From: Delphinus delphis
Taxonomy: Eukaryota > Chordata > Mammalia > Artiodactyla > Delphinidae
DNA: 64,000 nucleotides
Assembly (NCBI RefSeq): GCF_949987515.2
Contig: NC_082694.2
Location: 37,778,451 to 37,842,450 of the forward strand
Direction of reading: 5' to 3'
Within the stretch, counting starts at the first letter, position 1; every line of letters begins with the position of its first letter. The notes under the pieces were generated by a model. The model was not told the origin of the DNA and did not search any database. It was given only the letters and a program-made list of their open reading frames with translations. The translations under genes were made by a program, and so were the position numbers. Below, piece after piece: positions 33,956-46,400 of this stretch.

Positions 33956-34721
33956 GAAGAAGCAATATTTGAATAAATAACACCCAATAATTTTTTAAAA
34001 TTCCAAAATACATCAGCCACAAGAAGAGCTATAAACCTTGAGATATGAATTTTTAAAAACTAGAAATTCATATCTAAACACATCATAGTCAAACACTGAA
34101 AATCAAAGACAAAGTAAAATCTTCAAAGCAGCCAGAGAAAAAGGTACAATATCTACAAAAGAACAAGAATAAGACTAATGGTTGCCTTATCATCAGAAAT
34201 AATGGAAAAAGTGGCCATGGTATGTCTGTCATCTTTAAAGATTCTGCCAACCTACAATTCTACACCCAGTGAAATATCCTTCAAAAATGAAAGCAAAATA
34301 AAGACATTCCAGACCAACAAAATCTGAGAGGATTTACTGCTAGAAAACTGATATTGAAAGAAAGAGGGAATATAATCCCAGAGAGAAGCATAGAAGTGCA
34401 AGAAGGAATAAAGAGCAATAGAGTAAAAGCCTGGGTAAATCTAAATGAATATTAACATAAAACAATAATAATAACATATTGTGGGGTTTCAATTGTATGT
34501 AGAATTAAAATATGTGACAACATTACGGCAAAAGGCAGGATAGGGGCAAGTAGAGTGTTCTAAAGTCCTTACATTGTCTGGGAGGTGGTAAAGTATTCAT
34601 TTGTGTTAGATTCAAGGCTGCATTTTTCTCTAGGGTAACCACAAAAGAAGTAATAAAGAATGCATACCTAACAAGCTAGTAGAGAGAGCTATAACACAAT
34701 TTAAAATAAATCTTAAAAAGA

Positions 34722-34847
34722 TGCTTAATGCTTAAATGCTTAAAAAGAAAGCAAGAAAGGAGATAAAAGGGAACACAGAAAAAGTGCTTAATGCTTAAAT
34801 GCTTAAAAAGAAAGCAAGAAAGGAGATAAAAGGGAACACAGAAAAAG
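34722..34847. repeat. perfect 63-bp tandem duplication
   Basis: Unit 34722-34784 is repeated without change at 34785-34847; the unit begins TGCTTAATGCTTAAATGC. 63 bp is a multiple of 3, so the minus-strand open frame simply contains the same 21 residues twice. Confidence 0.95.
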
Positions 34848-35199
34848 TGAGAGAAATAGAAAATTATATGGTAAAGCAAAAGCATTTCCAGAGTTACAAA
34901 AGACATTTCATAACGATAGAAAGATCAACTCACCAGGAAGTCATGACAATTCTAAATTTCTAAGTTCCTAATAACATAGTTTCAAAATATCATAAAGAAT
35001 ATTAACAGAACTAAAAGGAGAAATGGACAAATTCGCAATCAGAATGAAGGTTTTTAACATACCTTCCTCAGTGACTGATAGAGCAAACAGACAAAAAAAT
35101 CAAAATATAGAAGATTTAACTAACATTTAACAAACATGACCTAACTGACTTAAATAGAACACTTTCATTAGTCAGGGTTCTCTAGAGAAACAGAACTAA

Positions 35200-35242
35200 T
35201 AGAAAGAAAGAAAGATAGATGATAGATAGATAGATAGATAGA
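35200..35242. repeat. (GAAA)n/(GATA)n microsatellite
   Basis: GAAA units followed by five or more GATA units. Confidence 0.9.
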
Positions 35243-35243
35243 G

Positions 35244-35466
35244 TTTACCCTTGAACAATGCAGGCATGAAGTTCATGGGTCCGCTTACATGCGGATTTTT
35301 TTCAGTGGTAAATAGTACAGTGTCACACCATCCGAGGTTTGTTAAATCTGAGGATGCGGAATGAGGGATTCTGAGGAACCGCATACAAGAAAGGCGAACT
35401 GTAAGTTATATGTGGATTTTTGACTTTGTGGGGAGTCTGTGCCCCTAACCCCCGTGTTGTTCAACT
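35244..35466 (+). mobile_element. Tigger-type DNA transposon (non-autonomous)
   Basis: Starts TTACCCTTGAACAATGCAGG and ends CCCCGTGTTGTTCAACTTG, inverted ends typical of TcMar-Tigger elements. Interior: 'ggtccgcttacatgcggattttttt' and 'gtggatttttgactttgtgggg'. No transposase. Confidence 0.75.
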
Positions 35467-36545
35467 TGTGTGTGTGTATACACCTATATATGTATGTATG
35501 TTTGTATTTTTTTTTAATAGGAATTGGCTCACTAAGAGTTATGGAGGTAGAGAAGTCCCACAATCTGCTATCTGTAAGCTGCAGAATCAGGAGAGCCAGT
35601 GGTACAATTCAGTCTCAGCCTGAAGGCTTGAAAACCAGGAGCTCTGATGTCTGAGGACAAAAAGATGGATGTTCCAGCCCAAGAACAGAGAGAGTGAATT
35701 CACCCTTCCTTCCCCTTTTTGTTCCATTCAGGTCCCAGTGGATCGGTGAGGGGGGTTTCTTCTCTCAGCCTACTGAATCAAATGCTAATCTCTTCCAGGA
35801 ACACCCTCACAGACATACCTAGAATTAATGTGTTACCAGCTATCTGGGTATCACCTAAGTGATGTGCAGTCAGGCTGACATATAAACTAACCATCCAAAC
35901 ATTGCATCCAACAACTGAAGGAAACATTGTCTTGTCAAATGTACCTAGACATTTATTAAAATTGACCATATGCTGGGCAATAGAGCAAGTCTCAACAAAT
36001 ATTGAAGGATTAGAATAATACTAAACTCTTTGACTATGATGGAATAAAGCCAGAAATCAATTACAAAAAGATAACTAGAAGTTCCCTAGTGTTTGGAAAT
36101 AAAAACAATATACTTCTAAATATCCAATGGGTCAAAGAAGAGATCTCAATGGAAATTAGAACATATTTTCAACAAAATGGTAAGAAAAATACTACATACC
36201 AAAATTTGTAGTTTAGTAAAAGCCAAACTTAAGGGAAATTTTATAACTTCTAATGTACCTATTAAAAATAAGAGAACCTGAAAACCAATGATCTACATAT
36301 CTACCTAAAAAATCATATTCAAAGAAAGTGAAAGCCACAGAAAGTAGAAGGAAATGATAAAGATTAGAAAAGAAATTAAGAAACAGAAGACAAATATGGA
36401 GAAAACCAAATGCCAAATATTCGTTCTTTGAAAAGACTAAAACAGTTGCAAACCCCGTCAACACTGATCAAGAAAAAAACAAAGAAGGTACAAATAACCA
36501 ATACCAAGAAGAAAAGGAGAGACATCAGTATAGATCCTGTCAGCA

Positions 36546-37430
36546 TTAAGAATATACAGCTCACACCTGTCAGAATAGCTATTATCAAACAGACAAGAAA
36601 TAACAGGTGTTGGTAAGGATGTGGAGAAAAGGGAACACTTGTGCACTGCTGGTGGGAATGTAAATTGGTGCAGCCACTATGGAAACCAGTATGGAGGTTC
36701 CTCAAAAAATTAAAAATAGAGCTATCATCTGATCCAGCAATTCCACTTCTATGTATTTATCCAAGAAAATAAAAACACTATTCAAAAAGATATATGCATC
36801 CCCATGTTTACTGCAGCATTATTTACAATAGCCAAGATGTGAAAACAACCTAAGTGTCCACTGATGGATGAATAAGAAGATGATATATACATACAATGGA
36901 ATATTACTCAGACATTAAAAAAAGAATGAAATCTTGCCATTTGTGAAAACAGGGATGGACCTTGACAGCATTATGCTAAGTGAAATAAGTCAGAGAGAAA
37001 AAGATAAATAAATATGACCTTATTTATATATGGAATTTAAGAAATCAAGCAAACAAAAAAAACAAGCTTATGGATATAAAGAACAGATTGGTGGTTACCT
37101 GAGGCAAGGGGTAGGGGGAAGGGTGAAAAGGGGGAAGGGAATCAAAAGGTACAAATTTTCAGTTATAAAATGAATAAGTCATGGGGATATAATGTACAGC
37201 ATGGTGACTATAGTTAATGATACTGTATTGGATATTTGAAAGCTGCTAAAAGAGTAAATCTTAAAAGTTCTCATCACAAGAAAAAAGTTTTGTAACTATG
37301 TGTGGTGATGGATGTTAACTGGACTTACTGTGGCGATCATTTTGCAATATACACCAATATTAAATCATTATGCTACATACCTGAAACTAATATAATGTTG
37401 CATGTCAATTACAACTCAATTTTTATAAAG
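36546..37430 (+). mobile_element. L1 3' end nested in the older L1
   Basis: Starts in the ORF2 C-terminus ('cacacctgtcagaatagctattatc') and runs through the Cys/His region and 3'UTR to 'catgtcaattacaactcaattt'. The older L1 resumes after it. Confidence 0.75.
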
Positions 37431-37559
37431 GATATAATAATAAGAGGAAATTATAAATAACTGCATGCCAATGAAATGGATAGATTGCTAGAAATATACA
37501 ACTTAACAGAGTGGACAAAAAGGAAATAGCAAATATAAGTAGTTCTATCTATTAAAAAA

Positions 37560-38105
37560 TTAAATTCATCGTGGGAAAGGGATGGAGTGGGAATTTGGGG
37601 TTAGCAGATACAAACTATTATATTATAGAATGTATAAACAACAAGGACCTGCTGTATAGCACAGGGAATTATATTCAATATCCTATGATAAACCATAATG
37701 GAAAAGAATACAAAGAATGTATATATGTGTATGTATATGTATGAATATAGGTATATACATATATATACATCCTTTGTATTCTTTTCCATTACATACACAT
37801 ATATACATATATATAACTTTTTTTTTTTTTTTGGTACGCGGGCCTCTCACTGTTGTGGCCTCTCCCGTTGTGGAGCACAGGCTCCGGACGCGCAGGCTCA
37901 GCGGCCATGGCTCACGGGCCCAGCCGCTCCGCAGCATGTGGGATATTCCAACCGGGGCACGAACCCGTGTCCCCTGCGTCGGCAGGCGGACTCTCAACCA
38001 CTGCGCCACCAGGGAAGCCCCATATATATAACTTAATCACTTTGCGGTACAGTAGAAATTAACACCTTGTAAATCAACTATATTTCAATTAAAAATTTAT
38101 TTATT
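37560..38105 (+). mobile_element. second nested L1 3' end, with palindrome and SINE
   Basis: 'caaggacctgctgtatagcacagggaattatattcaatatcc' ... 'aacttaatcactttgcggtacag' ... 'tatatttcaattaaaa' is a cetartiodactyl L1 3'UTR. It is interrupted by an inverted repeat at 37698-37791 and by the SINE at 37820-38020. Confidence 0.8.
37820..38020 (-). repeat. CHR-2 type SINE with 14-bp duplication
   Basis: Minus-strand CHR-2 starting with a T run and ending ACCAGGGAAGCCC. The flanking CATATATATAACTT is repeated at 37806-37819 and 38021-38034. Confidence 0.95.
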
Positions 38106-38139
38106 TATCTTTTAATTTTTTTTAATAAATTTTTTTATT

Positions 38140-38402
38140 TTTGGCTGTGTTGGGTCTTCGTTGCTGTGTGCAGGCTTTCTCTAGTTGAGGCAAGCGGGGC
38201 TACTCTTCATTGCGGTACGCAGGCTTCTCATTGTCATGGCTTCTCTTGTTGCAGAGCACGGGCTCTAGAGCACCGGCTCAGTAGCTGTGGCACACGGGCT
38301 TAGTTGCTCCGTGGCATGTGGGATCTTCCCGGGCCAGGAATCGAACCCATGTCCCCTGCATTGGCTGGCGGATTCTTAACCACTGTGCAACCAGGGAAGC
38401 CC
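38140..38402 (-). repeat. CHR-1 type SINE
   Basis: 'ttggctgtgttgggtcttcg' start and 'accagggaagcccccc' end: a nearly full-length CHR-1 in minus orientation with some internal loss. Confidence 0.9.
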
Positions 38403-39179
38403 CCCAAAATTTTTTAAATTAAATTTATAATTTTAAACCTTCCCACAAAGAAAACTTCAGTCACAGATGGCTTCTTTGGTGAATTTTTCAAAACACAATA
38501 GGAAAAACATGAATATTACACAAAATCTTCCAGAAAACAGAAAAAGAAGGAATATTTCCAACTATTGTATGAGGTCAGTATAACTGTAACACCAAAAGCT
38601 GGCAAGAATATCACAAGAAAGAAAAATTACAGGTTAATCTCTCTCAGGAACATAGATGTGAAAGTCCTAAATAAAATATTAGCAAGTAAGTCCAGGAGCA
38701 CTCTTTGTAATAGCCCCAAACTGGGGGAAAAAAACCCAAAGTACATTACCATTTGGATGAATAAAATTCATGGTGTATTCAAACAGCAAAATATTACACT
38801 GCAATGAAAATGGACGATTTCCATTTACTTCTACACACAACAACGTGGATGAATCTCACAAATGTGATGTTGAATAAAGAAGTAAACACAAAAGGTACAT
38901 AATATAGGATTTCATTTATGTAAAAATAAAATCAGGCAAAAATAACCTACACATATAGAAATCAAGATAGCAGTGACTTGAGGAGGAGGAGGAGGAGGAG
39001 GAGGTTAATGACTGAAAGGGGATACGTGGGGGTGTTTCTGGTTGTTGGTAGCATTCTATTTCCTGATCTGGTGCCGGTTACACAGATGGGTACACTTAGT
39101 CAAAATTCATGGAGCTCTACACTTACGATTTGTATACTTTTTTGTACGCGTGTTATACTTCAATTAAGAGAAAAGAATA

Positions 39180-39393
39180 GGGCTTCCCTGGTGGTGCAGT
39201 GGTTGACAGTCCGCCTGCCAATGAAGGGGACGCGGGTTCGTGCCCCCATCCGGGAAGATTCCACATGCCGCGGAGCAGCTGGGCCCGTGAGCCATGACCG
39301 CTGAGCCTGCGTGTCCGGAGCCTGTGCTCCGCAATGGGAGAGGCCACAACAGTGAGAGGCCCGCGTACCGAAAAAAAAAAAAAAAAAAGAGAG
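39180..39393 (+). repeat. CHR-2 type SINE with 13-bp duplication
   Basis: Complete CHR-2. The flanking AGAGAAAAGAATA occurs at 39167-39179 and 39394-39406. Confidence 0.95.
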
Positions 39394-39409
39394 AGAGAAA
39401 AGAATAAAA

Positions 39410-41135
39410 CCACTTTAATTTACCTGGATTTATATCACTCTCACCAGTCTGTGTTGTTCAGAATCGATCATCCCACTCCCCTGTAAAAATTAAAACTCTA
39501 TCTGACTTTGTAACTACTTCCTTGAGGACTCGCAATTCATTGGGTTATAAATATGAAATGGCTTTATTTTTCCAATAATCTCCCCCCAAAATTGTGCTCT
39601 GCCCCTGCCATTTTCTTGCTGGGTGTCAACTCTCTTCATCACACCTTGGCTCGATTCTATTTATCCATCTCTTCAAGTTATTAGGATCATCTCATTCTGG
39701 CAAGTAAGGTTCAATTCTGTTCATTTTCTACTAAGCTTCAAACTGAATTAAAACTATTTTTCCTCCCTTCCCTCCAGAGAAAGGCAGACAAGTCTGTTGC
39801 TAGTGGCTTGGAGTATGTGGCGGGGAGTGGGGGGGAGCGGAGGGCAGAGAGGGTTGAGGGCAGGAGCGCTCTGTTCTGTATATCCTTCCCTCTCCTTTCC
39901 AGTGCTTCGCTTCTAATGTCAGGGCAAGAGGAGAAATGAAGAAGTGGCTATCTTATGTGGCTCCCCAGTAGGAAGATGGTAATTCCCTCTCTTTCGGATG
40001 CTGCTGCTTCTCTAGTTAACCCTGTCAGATTTTCAACGCTCTCTAAACTGGAGAGAATCCAAGTTCTGGCTCCTTCATTGTTGAAGGTCCTTGGGGTGCC
40101 TCCCTGCTGCTCAATTCCTTGAGGCATATCTTGCATCTACTTGACCTCCTCCACAAGGGGTCCAGTGAGCAGCCTCTCTTGGAGGGGGCAATGTGGGTGA
40201 CTGTGGTGTCCCTTCCTTCATCTAGATCATCTCTCTACTGCCCCTTCCCCTTGTCCTAGAACACTTGAGCACTCTGCCTGTCCAGGAGAGATCAGAGGTG
40301 AGACAATCACCAGTCTCCAACCTAGGAGAGGGGGAAGGTTGGGCATCTCTAAACTTTATAAGCAATTCTCTTGAATGCTCTTCTCTAGACTTTAAGAGGA
40401 AGAAGTGCCTCCATCTCCTTTATTACAGGGAGAATGGGGTGAAGAGAGGGAATAGAGTAACATTATGAATATTCTACTTCACAGAAAGCTAACCTTATCT
40501 CTACTCACCCTTTCCTTATACTTCAGGGAGTAGGGATGGGATGGGGTAGGGGATGTTTGGTGTTTGGGCTGTTTCCCTGTATTGACATTTCTTGGCCTAA
40601 CTATAGGTGGGCTGGCCTAACCACAGGTGGTCCCTGAACTTAGAATATGTGAGCTCATCTCCTTACGTGCACAGCATTAGAACTTAGCCAGGGCCCAGGG
40701 AACATCCCTGTTGACATACTATTACACTTGTCTCCAACCACCTGGAAGTTCTGTTAATCTTCACAGCATGTGATGGAAAAAAAAAAAAAAACAATTCTGT
40801 ATTAACTAAAAATATAATAGGAAAAGGAAAGGGATATAGGAAAAAATTGCAATGATTTTCTATTTTGCAAAGCAAATTTACCTTCAAGAAAATTTGGAGA
40901 GTTGTGTTATTTACCTATATAAATATAATAAATAATTTGAATTTATTTGAACTCTTTTACCTATGTGTACACCCATCATTTTAATACTAAATTGTCCATT
41001 TATAAGATTTCTGCCCTTACAATTTTGATGTGATCGGGGATCAAAACTGAACATGACTAAGCAACGTATAGTATGTTATTGAAGACAAAGTATACTATTT
41101 GTTAAAAGCACAAAACCACAGTTTAAAACAAGCAA
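39410..41135. other. unannotated intergenic sequence
   Basis: No gene; short open frames at 39948-40136 (-) and 40265-40468 (+) have no domain. An A run lies at 40776-40791. Confidence 0.45.
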
Positions 41136-41139
41136 GAAT

Positions 41140-41556
41140 GGACTTCCATTGTGGTCCAGTGGTTAAGAATCCACCTGCTAATGCAGGGGACGTGGGCTCA
41201 ATCACTGGTCTGGGAAGATCCCACATGTTGTGGGGCACTAAACTACTGAGCCTGTGCCCTAGAGCCCACGAGCTGCAACTACTGAACCTGCACCCCACAA
41301 CTACTGAGCCTGAGCTCTAGAGCCCGCAAACCTCAACTACTCAGCCTGTGCACAAATACTGAAGCCCACGCACTCTGGGGCCCACGTGCTGCAACTACTG
41401 AAGTCCGCATGCCTAGAGCCCATGTTCCACAACGAGAAGCCACTGCAACGAGAAGCCCATGCACAGCAACGAAGAGTAGTCCCTGCCTGCCGCAACTAGA
41501 GAAAGCCCGTGTGCAGCAATGAAGACCCAGTGCAGCCAAAAATAAATAAATAAATA
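41140..41556 (+). repeat. CHR-1 type SINE, expanded body
   Basis: Head TGGACTTCCATTGTGGTCC, several extra ACTACTGAGCCTG modules in the body, and GTGCAGCC end with (AAAT)n tail. The flanks TAAAACAAGCAAG and TAAAACAAGAAAG differ by one base. The body is longer than other CHR-1 copies here. Confidence 0.85.
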
Positions 41557-42510
41557 AAAATAAAACAAGAAAGGGGGGGTAAGATGTATCAATATTTAGT
41601 GGAGGGGAGGAACCAAGATGGAGGAGTAGAAGGACATGCTCTCACTCCCTCTTGTGAGAACACCAGAATCACAACTAGCTGCTGGACAGTCATCGACAGG
41701 AAGACACTGGAACTCACCAGAAAAGATACCCCATATCCAAAGACAAAGGAGAAGCCACAATGAGACGGTAGGAGGGGTGCAATCACAGTAATATCAAATC
41801 CCGTAACTGCTGGGTGGGTGACTCACAGACTGGAGAACACTTATACCACAGAAGTTCACCCACTGGAGTAAAGGTTCTGAGCCCCACGTCAGGCTTCCCA
41901 ACCTGGGAGTCCAGCAACGGCAGGAGGAATTCCTAGAAAATCAGACTTTGAGGCCTAGTGGGATTTGATTGCAGGACTTCGACAAGACTGGGGGAAACAG
42001 AGACTCCACTCTTCGACAGCGCACACAAAGTAGTGGGCGCATTGGGACCCAGGGGAAGGAGCACTGACCCCAGGGGAGACTGAACCAGACCTACCTGCTA
42101 GTGTTGGAGGGTCCCTTGCAGAGGCGGGGGGTGGCTGTGGCTCAATGTGGGGACAAGGACACTGGCAGCAGAAGTTCTAGGAAGTACTCCTTGGTGTGAG
42201 CCCTCCCAGAGTCTGTCATTAGCCTCACCAAAGAGCCCAGGTAGGCGCCAGTGTTGGGTTGCCTCAGGCCAAACAACCAACAGGGAGGGAACACAGCCCC
42301 ACCCATCAGCGGTCAAGCGGATTAAAGTTTTACTGAGCTCTGCCCAGCAGAGCAATAGTCAGCTCTATCCACCACCAGTCCCTCCCATCAGGAAACTTAC
42401 ACAAGCCTCTTAGACGGCCTCATCCACCAGAGGGCAGACAGCAGAAGCAAGAATAACTACAATCCTGCAGCCTATGGATCAAAAACCACATTCACAGAAA
42501 GATAGACAAG

Positions 42511-43416
42511 ATGAAAAGGCAGAGGGCTATGTACCAGATGAAGGAACAAGATAAAACCCCAGAAAAACAACTAAATGAAGTGGAGATATGCAACTTTCCA
42601 GAAAAAGAATTCAGAATAATGATAGTGAAGATGAACCAGGACCTCGGAAAAGAATGGAGGCAAAGATCGAGAAGATGTAAGAAATGTTTAAAAAAGATCT
42701 AGAAGAATTAAAGAACAAACAATCAGAGATGAAAAACACAGTAACTGAAATGAAAACTACACTAGAGGGAATCAATAGCAGAATAACTGAGGCAGAAGAA
42801 CAGATAAGTGACCTGGAAGACAGAATGGTGGAATTCACTGCTGCGGAACAGAATAAAGAAAAAAGAATGAAAATAAATGAAGACAGCCTAAGAGACCTCT
42901 GGGACAAACATTAAATGCAACAACATTTGCATTATAGGGGTCCCAGAAGGAGAAGAGAGAGAGAAAGGGCCCGAGAAAATATTTGCAGAGATTATAGTCA
43001 AAAACTTCCCTAACATGGGAAAGGAAATAGCCACCCAAGCCCAGGAAGGGCAGAGAGTCCCGTACAGGATAAACCCAAGGAGAAACATGCCGAGACACAC
43101 AGTAATCAAATTGGAAAAAATTATAGACAAAGAAAAATTACTGAAAGCAGCAAGGGAAAAATGACAAATAACATACAAGGGAATTCCCATAATGTTAACA
43201 GCTGATTTCTCAGCAGAAATTCTACAAGCCAGAAGAGAGTGGCATGATATACTTAAAGTGATGAAAGGGAAGAACGTACAACCAAGATTACTGTACCCGG
43301 CAAGGATCTCATTCAGCTTTGATGGAGAAATGAAAAGCTTTACAGAGAAGCAAAAGCTAAGAGAATTCAGCCCCACCAAACCAACTCTACAACAAATGCT
43401 AAAGGAACTTCTCTAA
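42511..43416 (+). pseudogene. L1 ORF1, broken
   Basis: Encodes the L1 RNA-binding protein in pieces. Frame 1 runs from ATG 42511 to a stop at 42702. The coiled coil then continues in another frame (42684-42914, ITEAEEQISDLEDRMVE). The C-terminal domain returns to the first frame, with an internal TGA at about 43162-43164, and reads from 43192 to TAA 43414-43416 (LTADFSAEILQARREWHDI, LYPARISFSF). The breaks are two compensating single-base-type indels (near 42660-42690 and in 'gggacaaacattaa' near 42905) plus the nonsense codon. Confidence 0.85.
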
Positions 43417-43474
43417 CTGGGAAACACAAGAGAAGAAAAGGACCTACAAAAACAAACCCAAAACAGTTAAGAAA

Positions 43475-46400
43475 ATGGTCATAGGAACATACATATCGAT
43501 AATTACCTTAAACGTGAATGGATTAAATGCTCCAACCAAAAGACACAGGCTTGCTAAATGGATACAAAAACAAGACCCATATATATGCTGTCTACAAGAG
43601 ACACACTTCAGACCTAGGGACACATACAGACTGAAAGTGAGGGGATGGAAAAAGATATTCCATGCAAATGGAAATGAAAAGAAAGCTGGAGTGGCAATAC
43701 TCATATCTGATAAAATAGACTTTAAAATAAAGAATGTTACAAGAGACAAGGAAGGACACTACATAATGATCAAGGGATCAATCCAAGAAGAATATATAAC
43801 AATTATAAATATATATGCACCCAACATAGGAGCACCTCAATACATAAGGCAACTGCTATCAGCTATAAAAGAGAAAATTGACAGTAACACAATAATAGTG
43901 GGGGACTTTAACACCTCACTTACACCAATGGACAGATCATCCAAATTGAAAATAAATAAGGAAACAGAAGCTTTAAATGATACAATAGACCAGATAGGTT
44001 TAATTGATATTTATAGGACATTCCATCCAAAAACAGCAGATTACACTTTCTTCTCAAGTGCACACGGAACATTCTCCAGGATAGATCACATCATGGGTCA
44101 CAAATCAAGCCTCCATAAATTTAAGAAAATTGAAATCATATCAAGCAACTTTTCTGACCACAATGCTATGAGAGTAGAAATGAATTACAGGGAAAAAAAT
44201 GTAAAAAACACAAACACATGGAGGCCAAACAATACATTACTAAATAACCAAGAGATCACTGAAGAAATCAAAGAGGAAATCAAAAAATACCTAGAGACAA
44301 ATAACAATGAAAACACGACGATCCAAAACCTATGGGCTTCAGCAAAGGCAGTTCCAAGAGGGAAGTTTATAGCTATACAAGCCTACTTCAAGAAACAAGA
44401 AATATCTCAAATAAACAATCTAACCTTACACCTAAAGGAACTAGAGAAAGAAGAACAAACAAAACCCAAAATTAGCAGAAGGAAAGAAATCATAAAGATC
44501 AGAGCAGAAATAAATGAAATAGAAACAAAGAAAATAGCAAAGATCAGTAAAACTAAAAGCTGGTTCTTTGAGAAGATAAACAAAATTGATAAACCATTAG
44601 CCAGACTCATCAAGAAAAAGAGGGAGAGGACTCAAATCAATAAAATTAGAAATGAAAAAGGAGAAGTTACAACAGACACTGCAGAAATACAAAGCATCCT
44701 AAGAGACTCCTACAAGTAACTCCATGCCAACAAAATGGACAATCTGGAAGAAATGGACAAATTCTTAGAAAGGTATAACCTTCCAAGACTGAACCAGGAA
44801 GAAATAGAAAATATGAACAGACCAATCACAAGTAATGAAATTGAAACTGTGATTAAAAATCTTCCAACAAACAAAAGTCCAGGACCAGATGGCTTCACAG
44901 GTGAATTCTATCAAACATTTAGAGATGAGCTAACACCTATACTTCTCAAATTCTTCCAAAAAATTGCAGAGGAACGAACACTCCCAAACTCATTCTATGA
45001 GGCCACCATCACCCTGATACCAAAACCAGACAAAGATACTACAAAAAAAGAAAATTACAGACCAATATCACTGATGAATATAGATGCAAAAATCCTCAAC
45101 AAAATACTAGCAAACAGAATCCAACAACACATTAAAAGGATCATACACCATGATCAAGTGGGATTTATCCCAGGGATGCAAGGATTCTTCAATATACACA
45201 AATCAAGCAATGTGATACACCATATTAACAAACTGAAGAATAAAAAACATATGATCATCTCAAGAGATGCAGAAAAAGCTTTTGACAAAATTCAACACCC
45301 ATTTATGATAAAAACTCTCCAGAAAGTGGGCATAGAGGGAATCTACCTCAATATAATAAAGGCCACATATGACAAACCCACAGCAAACATCATTCTCAAT
45401 GGTGAAAAACTGAAAGCATTTCCTCTAAGATTAGGAACAAGAAAAGGATGTCCACTCTCACCACTATTATTCAACATAGTTTTGGAAGTCCTAGCCACAG
45501 CAGTCAGAGAAGAAAAAGAAATAAAAGGAATACAAATTGGAAAAGAAGAAGTAAAACTGTCAGTGTTTGCAGATGACAGGATACTATACATAGAGAATCC
45601 TAAAAATGCCACCAGAAAACTACTAGAGCAACTCAATGAATTTGGTAAAGTTGTAGGATACAAGATTAATGCACAGAAATCTCTTGCATTCCTATACACT
45701 AATGATAAAAAATCTAAAAGAGAAATTAAGGACACACTCCCATTTACCACTGCAACAAAAAGAATAAAATACCTAGGAATAAACCTACCAAGGGAGACAA
45801 AAGACCTGTATGCAGAAAACTATAAGACACTGATGAAAAAAATTAAAGATGATACCAACAGATGAAGAGATATACCATGTTCTTGGATTAGAAGAATCAA
45901 TATTGTGAAAATGACTATACTACCCAAAGCAATCTACAGATTCAATGCAACCCTATCAAATTACCAATGGCATTTTTTACGGAACTAGAACAAAAAAATC
46001 TCAAAATTTGTATATAGACACAAAGACCCTGAATAGCCAAAGCAGTCTTGAGGGAAAAAAATGGAGCTGGAGGAATCAGACTCCTTGACTTCAGACTATA
46101 CTACAAAGCTACAGTAATCAAGACAATATGGTACTGGAACAAAAACAGAAACATAGATCAATGGAACAAGATAGAAAGCCCAGAGATAAACCCATGCACC
46201 TATGGTCAACTAATCTATGACAAAGGAGGCAAGGATATATAATGGAGAAAAGACAGTCTCTTCAATAAGTGGTGCTGGGAAAACTGGACAGCTACATGTA
46301 AAAGAATGAAATTAGAACACTCCCTAACACCATACACAAAAATAAACTCAAAATGGATTCGAGACCTAAATGTAAGACCGGACACTATAAAACTCTTAGA

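Larger units (their letters stand above)
35166..35900 (+). repeat. interspersed repeat inserted in the L1, itself containing a Tigger element
   Basis: Begins 'tcagggttctctagagaaac' and resumes after the Tigger with 'aattggctcactaagagttatgg', 'agaagtcccacaatctgc' and 'aaatgctaatctcttccaggaacaccctcacagac', ending 'gctgacatataaactaacc'. This is a well-known mammalian interspersed repeat pattern, but I cannot name the family with confidence. The L1 reads on directly after it. Confidence 0.65.
33960..39166 (+). mobile_element. old L1 (L1M-type) shattered by nested insertions
   Basis: Host element pieces in order: the ORF1 end (34080-34330, 'acatcatagtcaaacactg', 'gtgaaatatccttcaaaaatgaaag'); the ORF2 endonuclease region (34980-35165 and 35905-36545, with 'accatatgctgggcaatag' and 'tgggtcaaagaagagatctc'); a linker (37431-37558); an RT-domain piece (38403-38690, with 'cacaaagaaaacttcagtcacagatggcttc'); and an old L1 3' end (38690-39166) with a (GGA)n tract at 38979-39003. 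Inserts are listed separately. No open frame of useful length remains. Confidence 0.7.

Noticed and set aside
34676..34906. Minus-strand open frame with a repeated 21-residue peptide
   Set aside because: The repeat is real at the DNA level (63-bp tandem duplication), but the frame is inside an old L1 and is not a repeat protein.
38978..39304. Arg-rich N-terminus of a + open frame
   Set aside because: Produced by a (GGA)n simple repeat followed by an L1 3' end and a CHR-2 SINE.
43475..45865. Long open frames encoding endonuclease/reverse transcriptase
   Set aside because: They are L1 ORF2 interrupted by stops and frameshifts, not a host gene, retron or virus.
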